Below, one piece after another: positions 1 through 7,487 of a stretch of 43,159 bases of DNA; the stretch's first letter is position 1, and every line of letters starts with the position of its first letter. The position numbers and the translations under genes were made by a program. Under the pieces are notes generated by a model. It made no database searches, had not been told where the DNA came from, and was given only the letters and a program-made list of their open reading frames with translations. This stretch comes from Thiobacillus sp. (GTDB lineage: Bacteria; Pseudomonadota; Gammaproteobacteria; Burkholderiales; Thiobacillaceae): NCBI GenBank assembly GCA_020724415.1, contig DYHB01000008.1, positions 1 to 43,159 on the forward strand, given 5' to 3'.

Positions 1-168
1 CGTCACCCGTCACCCGTCACCCGTCACCCGTCACCCGTCACCCGTCACCCGTCACCCGTCACTCGTCACTCGTCACTCGTCACCCGTCACTCGTCACTCG
101 TCACTCGTCACTCGTCACCCGTCACCCGTCACTCGTCACCTGTCACTTGTCACTTGTCACTTGTCACT
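1..168. repeat. Heptanucleotide tandem array, 24 copies
   Basis: The first 168 bases are exactly 24 uninterrupted copies of a 7-bp unit. Copies 1-8 are CGTCACC, copies 9-20 mix CGTCACT and CGTCACC, and copies 21-24 are TGTCACT. The array runs off the left edge, so its full length is unknown. It stops 18 bp before the ferredoxin start codon. Seven is not a multiple of three, so the array is not a conserved coding repeat. Arrays of this kind can change length by slippage; an effect on the downstream gene is inference only. Confidence 0.97.
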
Positions 169-186
169 CAATCTCAGAGGTACCCC

Positions 187-510
187 ATGCCCCGACCATC
201 CAAACACGTCTTCGTCTGTACCCAGGCCCGACCCCCTGGCCACCCCCGGGGCAGTTGCTCCGAGAAGGGCTGCGCCCAGGTGATGGACGAGGTCCTGTTC
301 CAGTTCCAGCAGCGCCAGTGTTTCGACACGGTGCAGATCACGGCCACGGGCTGCATCGGCCCCTGCGGCCAGGGCCCCAACATCCTGGTCTATCCCGAGG
401 GCGTGTTCTACAGCGGGGTCACCAAGGAGGACGTGGCGGCCATCTTCGATGAACATCTCCTGGGCGGCACCCCCGTGGCCCGGCTGATGGCCCCCCCTGA
501 CGTCTGGTAG
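187..510 (+). CDS. Nif-associated [2Fe-2S] ferredoxin, Shethna protein I / thioredoxin-like type
   Basis: This 107-residue protein has the cysteine spacing of the thioredoxin-fold [2Fe-2S] ferredoxins (Clostridium pasteurianum 2Fe Fd and Azotobacter FeSI): C11, C24, C56 and C60, i.e. C-x12-C-x31-C-x3-C, with the last pair in a GCIGPCGQGP loop. C29 and C45 are additional. ATG 187 was chosen because AGAGG lies just upstream at 176-180 and the protein then begins like the family; in-frame TTG codons further upstream fall in the heptamer array. In Azotobacter vinelandii the homologous gene (feSI) sits in the nif cluster before iscA-nif/nifU. Here it heads a run of five genes spaced by 24 bp or less, and the transcript may start left of the window. 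A cytoplasmic electron-carrier role in nitrogenase function or cluster assembly is inferred. Confidence 0.9.
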   Translation: MPRPSKHVFVCTQARPPGHPRGSCSEKGCAQVMDEVLFQFQQRQCFDTVQITATGCIGPCGQGPNILVYPEGVFYSGVTKEDVAAIFDEHLLGGTPVARLMAPPDVW

Positions 511-518
511 CAGCGACC

Positions 519-878
519 ATGAACGACGCCCTGCCCGAGCCCCTGGTCGTGACCGCCCGTCGCCTGGTGGAAGTGCTGCGGGGCGAGGCCATCAAGTTCG
601 TCACGGTGGACAAGCTGCCCGACATCCTCTGGCAGGGCCTGATGTTCCAGACGGTGGTCGATCCGGCCAATGGCCTGGCGGGCCATGAAGGCACCTGGCG
701 CAATGCCCGGGGTGAACGGGTCGGCAAGATGATCTTCAACAGCGATGGCAGTTTCTATGCCGAATATGACCTCTGCGTCCCCCATCCCTACAAACGGGGC
801 TGGTTCATCGAGTCGGTCACAGTCTGGGGACGAGGTGAGGAGATCAAGGCCGAACCCCGCGTGCTGGCCATGGTATGA
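519..878 (+). CDS. Conserved-looking protein of unknown function, nif-linked (119 aa)
   Basis: I do not recognise a named family. The protein has 119 residues, no signal peptide, no membrane segment and a single cysteine. Residues about 50-110 are rich in aromatic and glycine residues and look like a small beta-rich fold (GTWRN, FNSDGSFYAEYD, PHPYKRGWFIE). It starts 8 bp after the ferredoxin stop and its stop overlaps the next gene's start in an ATGA, so it is embedded in the nif-type operon and probably translated with its neighbours. Being sandwiched between a nif ferredoxin and a NifZ-like gene suggests an accessory role in nitrogen fixation, but this is inference from position only. Confidence 0.8.
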   Translation: MNDALPEPLVVTARRLVEVLRGEAIKFVTVDKLPDILWQGLMFQTVVDPANGLAGHEGTWRNARGERVGKMIFNSDGSFYAEYDLCVPHPYKRGWFIESVTVWGRGEEIKAEPRVLAMV

Positions 879-1306
879 ACGCCGGCCTGCCTGCCGACCT
901 GCGCCTGGTCCTGGCCCACAAGCAGAACACCAGCGCCCGGCTTCGCTTCCTGCGCTTCCCCCATGGCCTGTGCGCCTTCGACCCCCTGCCCCCGCTGTCG
1001 GTGGTGGCGCCGGACGACACCGCTGATACCGTGCTTCACTATCACCCCAATGCCTGGCTGCGTGTCGCCGAATCTCACCTGGGCCTGGACAGTGGCGCGC
1101 TGCAGCCGGAAGCGGAATTCAAGGCCACGGTCCAGACGCCCGATGGCCCCATTGCCGTGCAATTGGCTACACTGAATACCGTGGACCCGCCCTTTGCCCT
1201 GGCAGAGGCGCTGGGAGCCCGCTTCGTCGCCATCACCGAAACCCGTGATTGCATGGCGGCGGAGCTGGAATTGCTGCGTCGTGCCTATGCCGCCCTGCTG
1301 GGCTGA
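875..1306 (+). CDS. Unknown protein, nif-linked (143 aa)
   Basis: I do not recognise this family. The start overlaps the preceding stop by 4 bp (ATGA at 875-878), indicating translational coupling. The 143-residue product is soluble, with no signal peptide or membrane segment, has two cysteines (C32, C126), and ends in a helical, Leu/Ala-rich segment. The next gene, a NifZ-like protein, follows after 14 bp with its own AAGGAGAG ribosome-binding site. Codon use and G+C look like the flanking nif genes, so recent acquisition is not suggested. A role with the ferredoxin, the NifZ-like protein and the nitroreductase is inferred from operon position. Confidence 0.8.
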   Translation: MNAGLPADLRLVLAHKQNTSARLRFLRFPHGLCAFDPLPPLSVVAPDDTADTVLHYHPNAWLRVAESHLGLDSGALQPEAEFKATVQTPDGPIAVQLATLNTVDPPFALAEALGARFVAITETRDCMAAELELLRRAYAALLG

Positions 1307-1320
1307 TACCAAGGAGAGCC

Positions 1321-1599
1321 ATGAGTCGATTCAATGCCGGAGACCTGGTATATGCCACCCGGGACCTGCTCAATGATCCCGTGGAAGAAACCGGCGAGAG
1401 CGCCATTCCGGGCGCCTTGCCGGGCACGCTCCTGGCCGCCGCCGGCACCCGGGGCATGGTGGTGAACGTGGGACATCCCGAGGCGGCCCCCGACGAGGAC
1501 ATCTATCTGGTCAGTTTCGAGACCGGCCCCGACGGCGGGCTGGCGGAACCCTTTGGTTGCCTGGCCGAGGAATTGGCCTACCGCCCGCCCGAGTCATGA
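1321..1599 (+). CDS. NifZ-family protein, short paralogue
   Basis: This 92-residue protein matches the layout of the NifZ domain, a small SH3-like fold used in MoFe-protein P-cluster maturation. It has an N-terminal FNAGDLVYATRDLLND, a central PGTLLAAAGTRGMVVNVG, and a terminal GCLAEEL that parallels GCREEEL in the full NifZ at 21436-21897. It lacks the RNDGTYPG and GTFLQDQIIY signatures of classical NifZ, so I call it NifZ-like rather than NifZ. The ribosome-binding site AAGGAGAG lies directly upstream. Its stop overlaps the first of three tandem start codons leading to the nitroreductase gene. Confidence 0.75.
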   Translation: MSRFNAGDLVYATRDLLNDPVEETGESAIPGALPGTLLAAAGTRGMVVNVGHPEAAPDEDIYLVSFETGPDGGLAEPFGCLAEELAYRPPES

Positions 1600-1637
1600 C
1601 GCAATCGCCATGACCCAATCGCCATGACCCAATCGCA
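1596..1637 (+). repeat. Triplicated 14-bp start-codon repeat
   Basis: A 14-bp unit, ATGACSCAATCGCM, occurs three times in direct tandem (1596-1609, 1610-1623, 1624-1637). The first ATG overlaps the NifZ-like stop (ATGA). Copies 1 and 2 each read Met-Thr-Gln-Ser-Pro and then hit a TGA that overlaps the next ATG (1610-1613, 1624-1627). Only the third ATG opens the 532-codon frame. The result is a chain of three ATGA stop-start junctions between two genes. Confidence 0.95.
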
Positions 1638-3222
1638 GCAGGCCGACGCCGCCCGGGCCTACCACCAGCGCACCAAGCATCACCTGGACCGCTACGCCTC
1701 CGGTCCCTCTCACCTGGACTGGGACCGCCAGCCCGCCGCCTTCCGGGAATGGCTGGGCACGCGCCACTATCTGCTGCCCCGGACCGCCCAGACCCTGTCC
1801 ACCGCCTGGGCCGAGCTGGTCGCCCCGGCCGCGCCGGGCGCCGACGCCGCGCCCCCGTCCCAGCCCCTGGACGTGGCCCACCTGGGCAACCTGCTCCAGC
1901 TCAGCAGTGCCATCACCGCCTGGAAACGCTATGGCGAGAGCCAGTGGGCCCTGCGCGCCCATCCCTCCTCCGGCAACCTGCACCCCACCGAAACCTGGGT
2001 CATCGCCTACTGGGTGGATGGCCTGGCCGATGGCCTGTACCACTACCAGGCCCGCAACCACAGCCTGGAATGGCGGGCCAGCAGCCTGACCGCATCGGAA
2101 ACCCCGGGCCTCTGGCTGGGCTATTCCTCCATCCCCTGGCGGGAAGCGTGGAAGTATGGCGAGCGCGCCTTCCGCTACTGCCAGCTGGACATGGGACACG
2201 TGCTGGCCGCCCTGGCCTACGCGGCCGCCCTGATGGGCTGGCGACCCCGGCTGGTGAGCCTGGACCATGCCACCACCGCCCACTGCCTGGGCCTGGACCG
2301 GAGCCAGGATTTCGACGGAGTGGAAGCCGAAGAAGCCGAAGTCATCATCGCCATGCACGGCCAGGATTCGGGCGCCGCCCCACTGCCGCCCCTGGACTGG
2401 GATGAATGGAGCGGCCTGCCCAGCCGGCTGGACCCGAATCCCGAATATACCTGGCCCGTCATCGACGACGTGGCCCGGGCCACCCGCAGCGAGCCCATGT
2501 CCGGGCAAGCCGGGGCAGAGCAAAACCCGGCACCCGGGGTGCGCATCGAACCCGACCGGACGGCCGCCGGAATGCCCGCTAGCGCCGTCATCCTCAAGCG
2601 CCGCAGCGCCCAGGCCTTCGATGGCGTATCCATCATGCCCCATGCCCTGTTCCGTCGGCTGCTGGCCAGCCTGCTGACCGGCGGGTCGCCCGTCTGGTCC
2701 CTCTGGAGCCGGCCGGCCCGGGTCCACCCCGTCCTGATGGTGCATCGGGTCGAAGGCCTGGAGCCCGGACTGTACTTCCTGCCCCGCTCCGAGTCCGGCC
2801 TGAGCCGCCTGGGTGCTGACATGCGGGGCGATTTCAACTGGACACCGGCCGATCCGGAACTGCCCCTGTACCGCCTGGTCGCCGCCCGGGCCGAGCGGGT
2901 GGCCCGAACCGTCTCCTGCCACCAGGACATCGCCAGCCAATGCGCCGTCGCCTTCATGTTCGTGGCCGAGTTCGCCCTGCCCATCGAAGCCGACCCGGCA
3001 GCCTGGCGCCACCTCCATTGGGAAGCCGGCATGCAGGGCCACTGCCTCACCCTGGAAGCCGAAGCGGCCGGTTGGCGCGGCACCGGCATCGGCTGCTTCT
3101 TCGACGATGCCGACCACGAACTCCTGGGCCTGGAGGACGACCGATACCAGGTGGTCTACCACTACGCCATCGGCATGCCCCTGGAGGACACCCGCATCAC
3201 CACCCTGCCCGCCTATGATTGA
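1624..3222 (+). CDS. SagB/ThcOx-type nitroreductase-fold dehydrogenase, two domains
   Basis: The 532-residue protein belongs to the FMN-dependent nitroreductase superfamily in its duplicated SagB/ThcOx form. The first domain (roughly residues 90-270) carries the HPSSGNLHPTETWVI motif typical of SagB-type dehydrogenases. The second (roughly 320-525) opens with LKRRSAQAFDG and ends with a region containing HWEAGMQGHCLTLEAEAAGW and GIGCFF. SagB proteins oxidise azolines in peptide natural products, but no cyclodehydratase or precursor peptide is nearby, and the family also contains stand-alone enzymes of unknown substrate. It closes the operon that starts with the nif ferredoxin, so a redox reaction linked to nitrogen fixation is plausible but unproven. 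The third ATG of the 14-bp repeat is the only one of the three that is in frame. Confidence 0.85.
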   Translation: MTQSQQADAARAYHQRTKHHLDRYASGPSHLDWDRQPAAFREWLGTRHYLLPRTAQTLSTAWAELVAPAAPGADAAPPSQPLDVAHLGNLLQLSSAITAWKRYGESQWALRAHPSSGNLHPTETWVIAYWVDGLADGLYHYQARNHSLEWRASSLTASETPGLWLGYSSIPWREAWKYGERAFRYCQLDMGHVLAALAYAAALMGWRPRLVSLDHATTAHCLGLDRSQDFDGVEAEEAEVIIAMHGQDSGAAPLPPLDWDEWSGLPSRLDPNPEYTWPVIDDVARATRSEPMSGQAGAEQNPAPGVRIEPDRTAAGMPASAVILKRRSAQAFDGVSIMPHALFRRLLASLLTGGSPVWSLWSRPARVHPVLMVHRVEGLEPGLYFLPRSESGLSRLGADMRGDFNWTPADPELPLYRLVAARAERVARTVSCHQDIASQCAVAFMFVAEFALPIEADPAAWRHLHWEAGMQGHCLTLEAEAAGWRGTGIGCFFDDADHELLGLEDDRYQVVYHYAIGMPLEDTRITTLPAYD

Positions 3223-3631
3223 GCGCGACACGGCCCTGTTTGCAGGCGAGTGGCAGATATTGAAGCTGCAATCATTCACACAATGAACAAACGCGATGGG
3301 TTGCCCCATCGGCTAATCCATGGGTCCAGCAAGGTGATGGGCATGCCGGCAAGCGACGACACACCCAGAACGTTCTTGATAGCCCTGGCCCAATAGCCGG
3401 GCTCGTGTCGTTCTGCTGTGCAGCCTTCGATTGACTGAGTCCTTCTCGGCCATAGCGGCCATACGGCCGTAGCTGACTGAACGGCATATGCTTCGCGGGC
3501 AACGGACCTTCAATTATGAGCAGACGGGATTTTCCTATTTATTTGGCCTTTTGAGAGCCCGAGTGTACGAGGTTTGCATCAGGTATTATTCCCCTCTCAA
3601 GTACAACATTCGGCGTCATTAGGAGAGTTTC
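3223..3631. other. Intergenic region without a supported gene
   Basis: These 409 bp hold no convincing coding sequence; the short open frames have no ribosome-binding site and no family resemblance. A GGCCATA/CGGCCATACGGCCG cluster near 3450-3472 can form short hairpins and may act as a terminator-like structure, but no T-run follows. The last 100 bp become AT-rich and lead into the AGGAGAG ribosome-binding site at 3621-3627 of the next gene, so a promoter for that gene probably lies here. I could not assign -35/-10 boxes with confidence. Confidence 0.5.
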
Positions 3632-4483
3632 ATGAACCAAGTAACGTTTTTATTGGCTGGGGCAATTGGGCTGATCAACCTAAGCCATGCAGCACTAAAT
3701 CCGGTGGGTGGTGACCTGATCAATGACACAACGCAAAACATCACATGGATGAGAGATGCCAACAGCTTCAAAACCCTGTGTGATGCTAATCATGCCAAGT
3801 TCACCAGTTGGCAAGGATCAGTCAATCCACCGGTGGATCAGACCGCAGTCACGATTTGTAGCAACAATGGTCGCATGACATGGAACGATGCCGAAGCATG
3901 GATAGCCCACCTTAATAGTGGCGGAGGATACCTTGGCTACGCTGACTGGCGTCAGCCAGCAACAGCGGTTCAACCGGATACCACGTGTGAAAGCGTGATT
4001 GCTGTAGATAATTCACCGAGTTGGCCAGAACAGCGTGGTGGGTACAACTGCCGCGCGGTTGGTAATGAACTGGCACACTTGTTCAATGTCAGCCTGAATA
4101 ATCCTAATGATAACGGCACGGGGACGACAGGCGGTGATGTGGGCAGCAATTGCTTCGATCCACCTGCGACTGGAACAACAACCGGAAATGAGCAATCGCC
4201 TGCTCACTGCTTTGACAATGCAGCCCCCTTTACCAATGCGAAATCTTTCTTTTACTGGTCGAGTACGGTGCATTTGCCGATCCCCTCCGCTGCATGGAGT
4301 TTCTCTACCATACTCGGTTACCAGGACCGCAACAATAAGGTCAGTAACACCCTATATGTCTGGCCTGTTCGTCCCGGCAATGCAGTGGTCTCGACTCCCC
4401 AGTCGGTACCCAGTATGACTCCGTGGGGCCTCGGGATCATTGGTTTGTTACTGGGTTGGGTAGCGTGGCGACGATTGCAATGA
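3632..4483 (+). CDS. Secreted DUF1566 (Lcl-type) protein with IPTL-CTERM-like anchor
   Basis: The 283-residue product begins with a signal peptide ending near SHA-A (residues 1-21). It then has DUF1566/Lcl features: WNDAEAWIAHLNSGGGYLGY-ADWR in the middle, FYWSST, and a closing YVWPVRPG. The tail VPSMTPWGLGIIGLLLGWVAWRRLQ-type segment (residues about 259-283) has the (I/V)P-x-x-x-WG motif, a hydrophobic span and Arg residues of IPTL-CTERM sorting signals, so export and processing by an exosortase-like system is likely. The gene is visibly AT-richer than its neighbours and its codon use differs, which suggests horizontal origin. It sits between two nif transcription units with no functional link evident. 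ATG 3632 follows AGGAGAG by 4-5 bp. Confidence 0.85.
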   Translation: MNQVTFLLAGAIGLINLSHAALNPVGGDLINDTTQNITWMRDANSFKTLCDANHAKFTSWQGSVNPPVDQTAVTICSNNGRMTWNDAEAWIAHLNSGGGYLGYADWRQPATAVQPDTTCESVIAVDNSPSWPEQRGGYNCRAVGNELAHLFNVSLNNPNDNGTGTTGGDVGSNCFDPPATGTTTGNEQSPAHCFDNAAPFTNAKSFFYWSSTVHLPIPSAAWSFSTILGYQDRNNKVSNTLYVWPVRPGNAVVSTPQSVPSMTPWGLGIIGLLLGWVAWRRLQ

Positions 4484-4789
4484 CAAAGCAGCACAGACAG
4501 ACCAGGCCATAGTTTACGGAAACGAATAATCCGGTTGTCCTCCAGTTGATCCTTGGAAGGAATCATGCGCGTGCCACCTGCCAGAAAGAAGATTCGCTGA
4601 CTCCCAGCGAGAGCGGGGGCAGGGCTTGCAATCACACATTCGCTCTACATCAACGACTGCAACCTGCGGTATACCGGCCGTTCATTCTGGCCATGTCCAA
4701 CGGCCGCAAAGGCCGATTAGTGTGAATTGCACGAGAAGCAGGTTTCGGCGATGTCCTGAGCGTCACCGTCCACGCGCCGCGCCAGGCCC
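4484..4789. other. Intergenic region, convergent ends
   Basis: The 306 bp between the DUF1566 gene and the leftward flavodoxin gene contain no supported gene. On the minus strand near 4564-4582 there is a TGGCACG followed by CGCATGAT; this resembles a -24 box but lacks the TTGC -12 box, so it was not called. No clear rho-independent terminator was found for either flanking gene. Confidence 0.5.
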
Positions 4790-5335
4790 TTACAGCGGCA
4801 ACCCGAATTCCGGCCCGATCAGCTTCAGCCAGTCTTCCAGGCGGGCTTCCAGCAGCATCTTCTGGTTGTCCAGGTCCTGGATCAGGCCGACGAATTCGCC
4901 GTTCCGCTCGGCTGTGGAGGCGATGAAGTCGTAGCCGTCGGTGGGCCAGGCGCCCACCACGCGGGCGCCGCGCGCCACCACGAAGTCATGAAGTTGGCCC
5001 AGGGCGTCGCAGAAATTCTCGGGGTACTTCTCCTGGTCGCCCAGGCCGTAGAGCGCCACGGTCTTGCCGGTGAAATCCACGCTGGCCAGTTGTGGCAGGA
5101 ACTCGGCCCAGCTCGGGTTCTGGCAGTCTGCTTCCAGGCCGGGCAGGATGCCCTCGCCCAGGGTGGGTGTGCCGAGGATGAGGTGGCTGTGGCCGGCCAG
5201 CATGTCGGGTGTCGCTTTGTTGACATTGAGGGGGTCGGCCAACAATGCCGGGTCGGGAAAGCGGCGCTTGATCATCTTGGCGATCTTGCGCGTATTGCCG
5301 GTATTGCTGCCGAAGAAGATGCCGATGCGGGCCAT
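4790..5335 (-). CDS. nifF: Flavodoxin, nitrogenase-type electron donor
   Basis: The 181-residue protein is a long-chain flavodoxin. The FMN phosphate loop GSNTGNTRKIA is at residues 9-19, the region GTPTLGEG is near 55-62, and the second isoalloxazine loop YGLGDQEKYPENFCDALG is near 95-112. The C-terminal GLIQDLDNQ...W is typical of NifF/FldA. The start at 5335 follows AAAGGA. The gene carries its own -24/-12 promoter 37 bp upstream, so it is most likely under NifA/sigma-54 control and serves as electron donor to the nitrogenase Fe protein; in A. vinelandii nifF is likewise part of the nif region. It faces away from the orphan sensor gene at 5621. A general FldA role cannot be excluded, but the promoter supports nifF. 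Confidence 0.9.
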   Translation of the reverse strand: MARIGIFFGSNTGNTRKIAKMIKRRFPDPALLADPLNVNKATPDMLAGHSHLILGTPTLGEGILPGLEADCQNPSWAEFLPQLASVDFTGKTVALYGLGDQEKYPENFCDALGQLHDFVVARGARVVGAWPTDGYDFIASTAERNGEFVGLIQDLDNQKMLLEARLEDWLKLIGPEFGLPL

Positions 5336-5371
5336 GGTGTTTTCCTTTGTGATGGGTACGCCATGACCACC

Positions 5372-5387
5372 AGCAAGAGCCGGGCCA
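5372..5387 (-). promoter_or_regulatory. Sigma-54 (-24/-12) promoter of nifF
   Basis: On the minus strand the sequence TGGCCCGGCTCTTGCT fits the consensus TGGCACG-N4-TTGCW with one change (A to C). The spacing between the GG and GC dinucleotides is exact. The start of nifF is 37 bp downstream, leaving a leader of roughly 25 nt. I found no perfect TGT-N10-ACA activator site between here and 5620. Confidence 0.8.
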
Positions 5388-5620
5388 GGCGGAGGGTCCC
5401 TGGCCTGGGCTGTCCTGGACGATGTCCGATGACCGGAATACCAGTGCGGAATACTCGGGTAATGTGTACCATGTGGCCATAGGCAGAGCAGTCCTACCCA
5501 TACCCGGGCCCATCGTCCCCACGGATGGCCACCTCGTAGACAAGAGCGGGATGCGGAATACGTGTTGGCTGGAGACATACAACACCATCCTCTGGATGGA
5601 AAAAGGAGAAGGAGTCCGTG

Positions 5621-7480
5621 ATGTTCGACCTGGATCATCAAGCATCTGCCCCGCAAGGGTTTCCCTGGCGTCTGTTCCTGACCTTGTTCTTGCCCGTGGC
5701 ACTCCTGATCCTGGGGGGTGCCTGGTACGTGGGCAACGAGCGCGTCCAGGAGGAAATGTCCCTGACCCGGTCCAGCGAGATCAGCAATGTGGTCATGGGG
5801 GTGCGGCGTCTGGACGACGAGTTGCGTGTTCCCCTGGCCCAGTTGCGCCGGCTGGCTTCGGAACCCCTGGTCCGGGAGGTGGCGGAAACAGGCAGTCTGG
5901 CGGCCCTGGGCGGCCTGGAGGGACTGTTTTCCAGGTTGGTGGCCTACAACGATCTCTACGAAAAGGTGCGCTGGATCGATGCCGCCGGCCAGGAGGTGGT
6001 CCGGGTAAACAATGTGGATGGCCAGCCCGTGGCCGTGGGCGGAGATCAGTTGCAGGCCCGGGCGGGTACGGCCTACGTCAAGGAAAGCCTGGCCCTGAAG
6101 CCGGGTGAAATCTACATCTCGCCCCTGGACCTGAACGTGGAACATGGCGAGGTGGAGCGTCCCTACAAGCCGGTGCTGCGCCTGGCGACCCCCATCCATG
6201 GCGCGGACGGCCAGGCCCGGGGTGTCCTGGTCCTGAATGTGGCGGCCACCCGCCTGCTGGACGCCTTCACCATCAGCCTGGTGGAAGCCCGGGACCGGGC
6301 CATGCTGCTCAACAGCGAGGGCTACTGGCTCAAGAGTACCGATCCCGAGCGGGAATGGGGTTTCGCCCTGGGACGCGAGGACACCCTGGGCACCCGTTTC
6401 CCCGAGGCGTGGTCGGCCATCTCGGCCCTGCCGTCCGGACAGGAGATCCTCCAGGACGGGCTCTGGACCTGGAGTACCGTTTACCCCCTCAAGGTGGACG
6501 ACAGCCGGGATGCCCGCCACATCCCCCACTGGTGGGTGGTGACCCATGTACCCCGGGACCAGTTGGATCACTTTGCCGGCAATGCCTGGAAAACCGTGGG
6601 GATCTACACCGTGTTGCTGCTGGTTTTGTACGGCGCCCTGGCCGCCTGGCTGGCCCGGTCGGTGCTGGGCCGTGCCCGGGCCGTTTCCGAGGCTGCCCGG
6701 GCCCATGCCGAGGCGGAATCGGCCCTGGCCCTGAGCAAGGCCCAGGAACGCTTCCGGCTGGTGGTGGAGGCCAACACCAACGGCTTGCTGGCGGTGGACG
6801 AAAAGGGCGTCATGGCCCTGGTCAATCCGGCCCTGGCGGCCATGTTCGGCTACCGGACCGAGGAGCTGCTGGGCCAGCCCATGGATATCCTGCTGCCGGA
6901 ATCGGTCCGCCCCCACCACGGCCAGTTCCTCAGGAGCTACATGGCAAACCCGGTGGCCCGGCCCATGGGGCACGGGCGTGAGCTGATGGGCCAGCGCAAG
7001 GACGGCAGCCTGTTCCCCATCGAGATCAGCCTGAGTCCGTTCCACGAAGAGGGCAAGCTGTTCGTGGATGCCTTCGTGGCCGACATTTCCGAACGCAAGC
7101 AGGTGGAAGCCCTGCACCAGAAGATCGAGGCCCGGCTGCAGCTCATGATGCAGACCAACCCCAACGGCCTGCTGGTGGTGGACGACCAGGGCGCCATCGA
7201 GATGGCCAATCCGGCCCTGGAAAGGATGTTTGGCTACGGCCCGGGCGAGCTGCTCAACCAGTCCCTGGAAAAGCTGGTGCCCGAGGCCCAGCGCGGCGGC
7301 CACGCCAAGCTGCGCCAGGCCTATCTGGAGGACCCGGTGATCCGGCCCATGGGCGCGGGATCGGAGCTCCACGGCGTGCGCAAGGACGGCTCCAGCTTCC
7401 CCGTGCGGGTGAGCCTGGCGGGCTTCCAGGAAAATGGCCGGGTCTACGTCCAGGCCACGGTGATCGACATGGGCGCCTGA
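5621..7480 (+). CDS. Membrane Cache-PAS-PAS sensor without output domain
   Basis: The 619-residue protein has a transmembrane segment at about 17-36, a large periplasmic Cache-like domain (about 40-310, including YLKS-type and WSTVYPL stretches), a second transmembrane segment at about 327-348, a short coiled linker, then two closely related PAS domains (about 370-490 and 500-619). It stops right after the second PAS; no histidine kinase, GGDEF, EAL, methyl-accepting or DNA-binding module follows. PAS-1 has His433 and Arg453 with the same 20-residue spacing as the haem ligand His200 and Arg220 of Bradyrhizobium FixL. In PAS-2 the His is kept (H561) but the Arg position is Ser. The start is ATG 5621 after AAAAGGAGAAGGAG (GTG 5618 is possible). 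It diverges from nifF. Ligand and partner are unknown. Confidence 0.85.
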   Translation: MFDLDHQASAPQGFPWRLFLTLFLPVALLILGGAWYVGNERVQEEMSLTRSSEISNVVMGVRRLDDELRVPLAQLRRLASEPLVREVAETGSLAALGGLEGLFSRLVAYNDLYEKVRWIDAAGQEVVRVNNVDGQPVAVGGDQLQARAGTAYVKESLALKPGEIYISPLDLNVEHGEVERPYKPVLRLATPIHGADGQARGVLVLNVAATRLLDAFTISLVEARDRAMLLNSEGYWLKSTDPEREWGFALGREDTLGTRFPEAWSAISALPSGQEILQDGLWTWSTVYPLKVDDSRDARHIPHWWVVTHVPRDQLDHFAGNAWKTVGIYTVLLLVLYGALAAWLARSVLGRARAVSEAARAHAEAESALALSKAQERFRLVVEANTNGLLAVDEKGVMALVNPALAAMFGYRTEELLGQPMDILLPESVRPHHGQFLRSYMANPVARPMGHGRELMGQRKDGSLFPIEISLSPFHEEGKLFVDAFVADISERKQVEALHQKIEARLQLMMQTNPNGLLVVDDQGAIEMANPALERMFGYGPGELLNQSLEKLVPEAQRGGHAKLRQAYLEDPVIRPMGAGSELHGVRKDGSSFPVRVSLAGFQENGRVYVQATVIDMGA

Positions 7481-7487
7481 CCCGCGC

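Noticed and set aside
1-168. CRISPR array at the left edge
   Set aside because: The repeat is a 7-bp unit with no spacers, so it is a simple tandem repeat and not a CRISPR.
147-452. Start of the first gene at TTG codons inside the heptamer array
   Set aside because: They have no ribosome-binding site and add repeat-encoded residues; ATG 187 has AGAGG and the family N-terminus.
1594-3309. A 571-codon minus-strand frame opposite the nitroreductase
   Set aside because: The sequence is Gly/His/Gln-rich without domains and mirrors the codon bias of the real plus-strand gene.
4564-4582. TGGCACG box on the minus strand in the 4484-4789 gap
   Set aside because: The -12 region reads TGAT rather than TTGC, and no gene starts downstream at a suitable distance.
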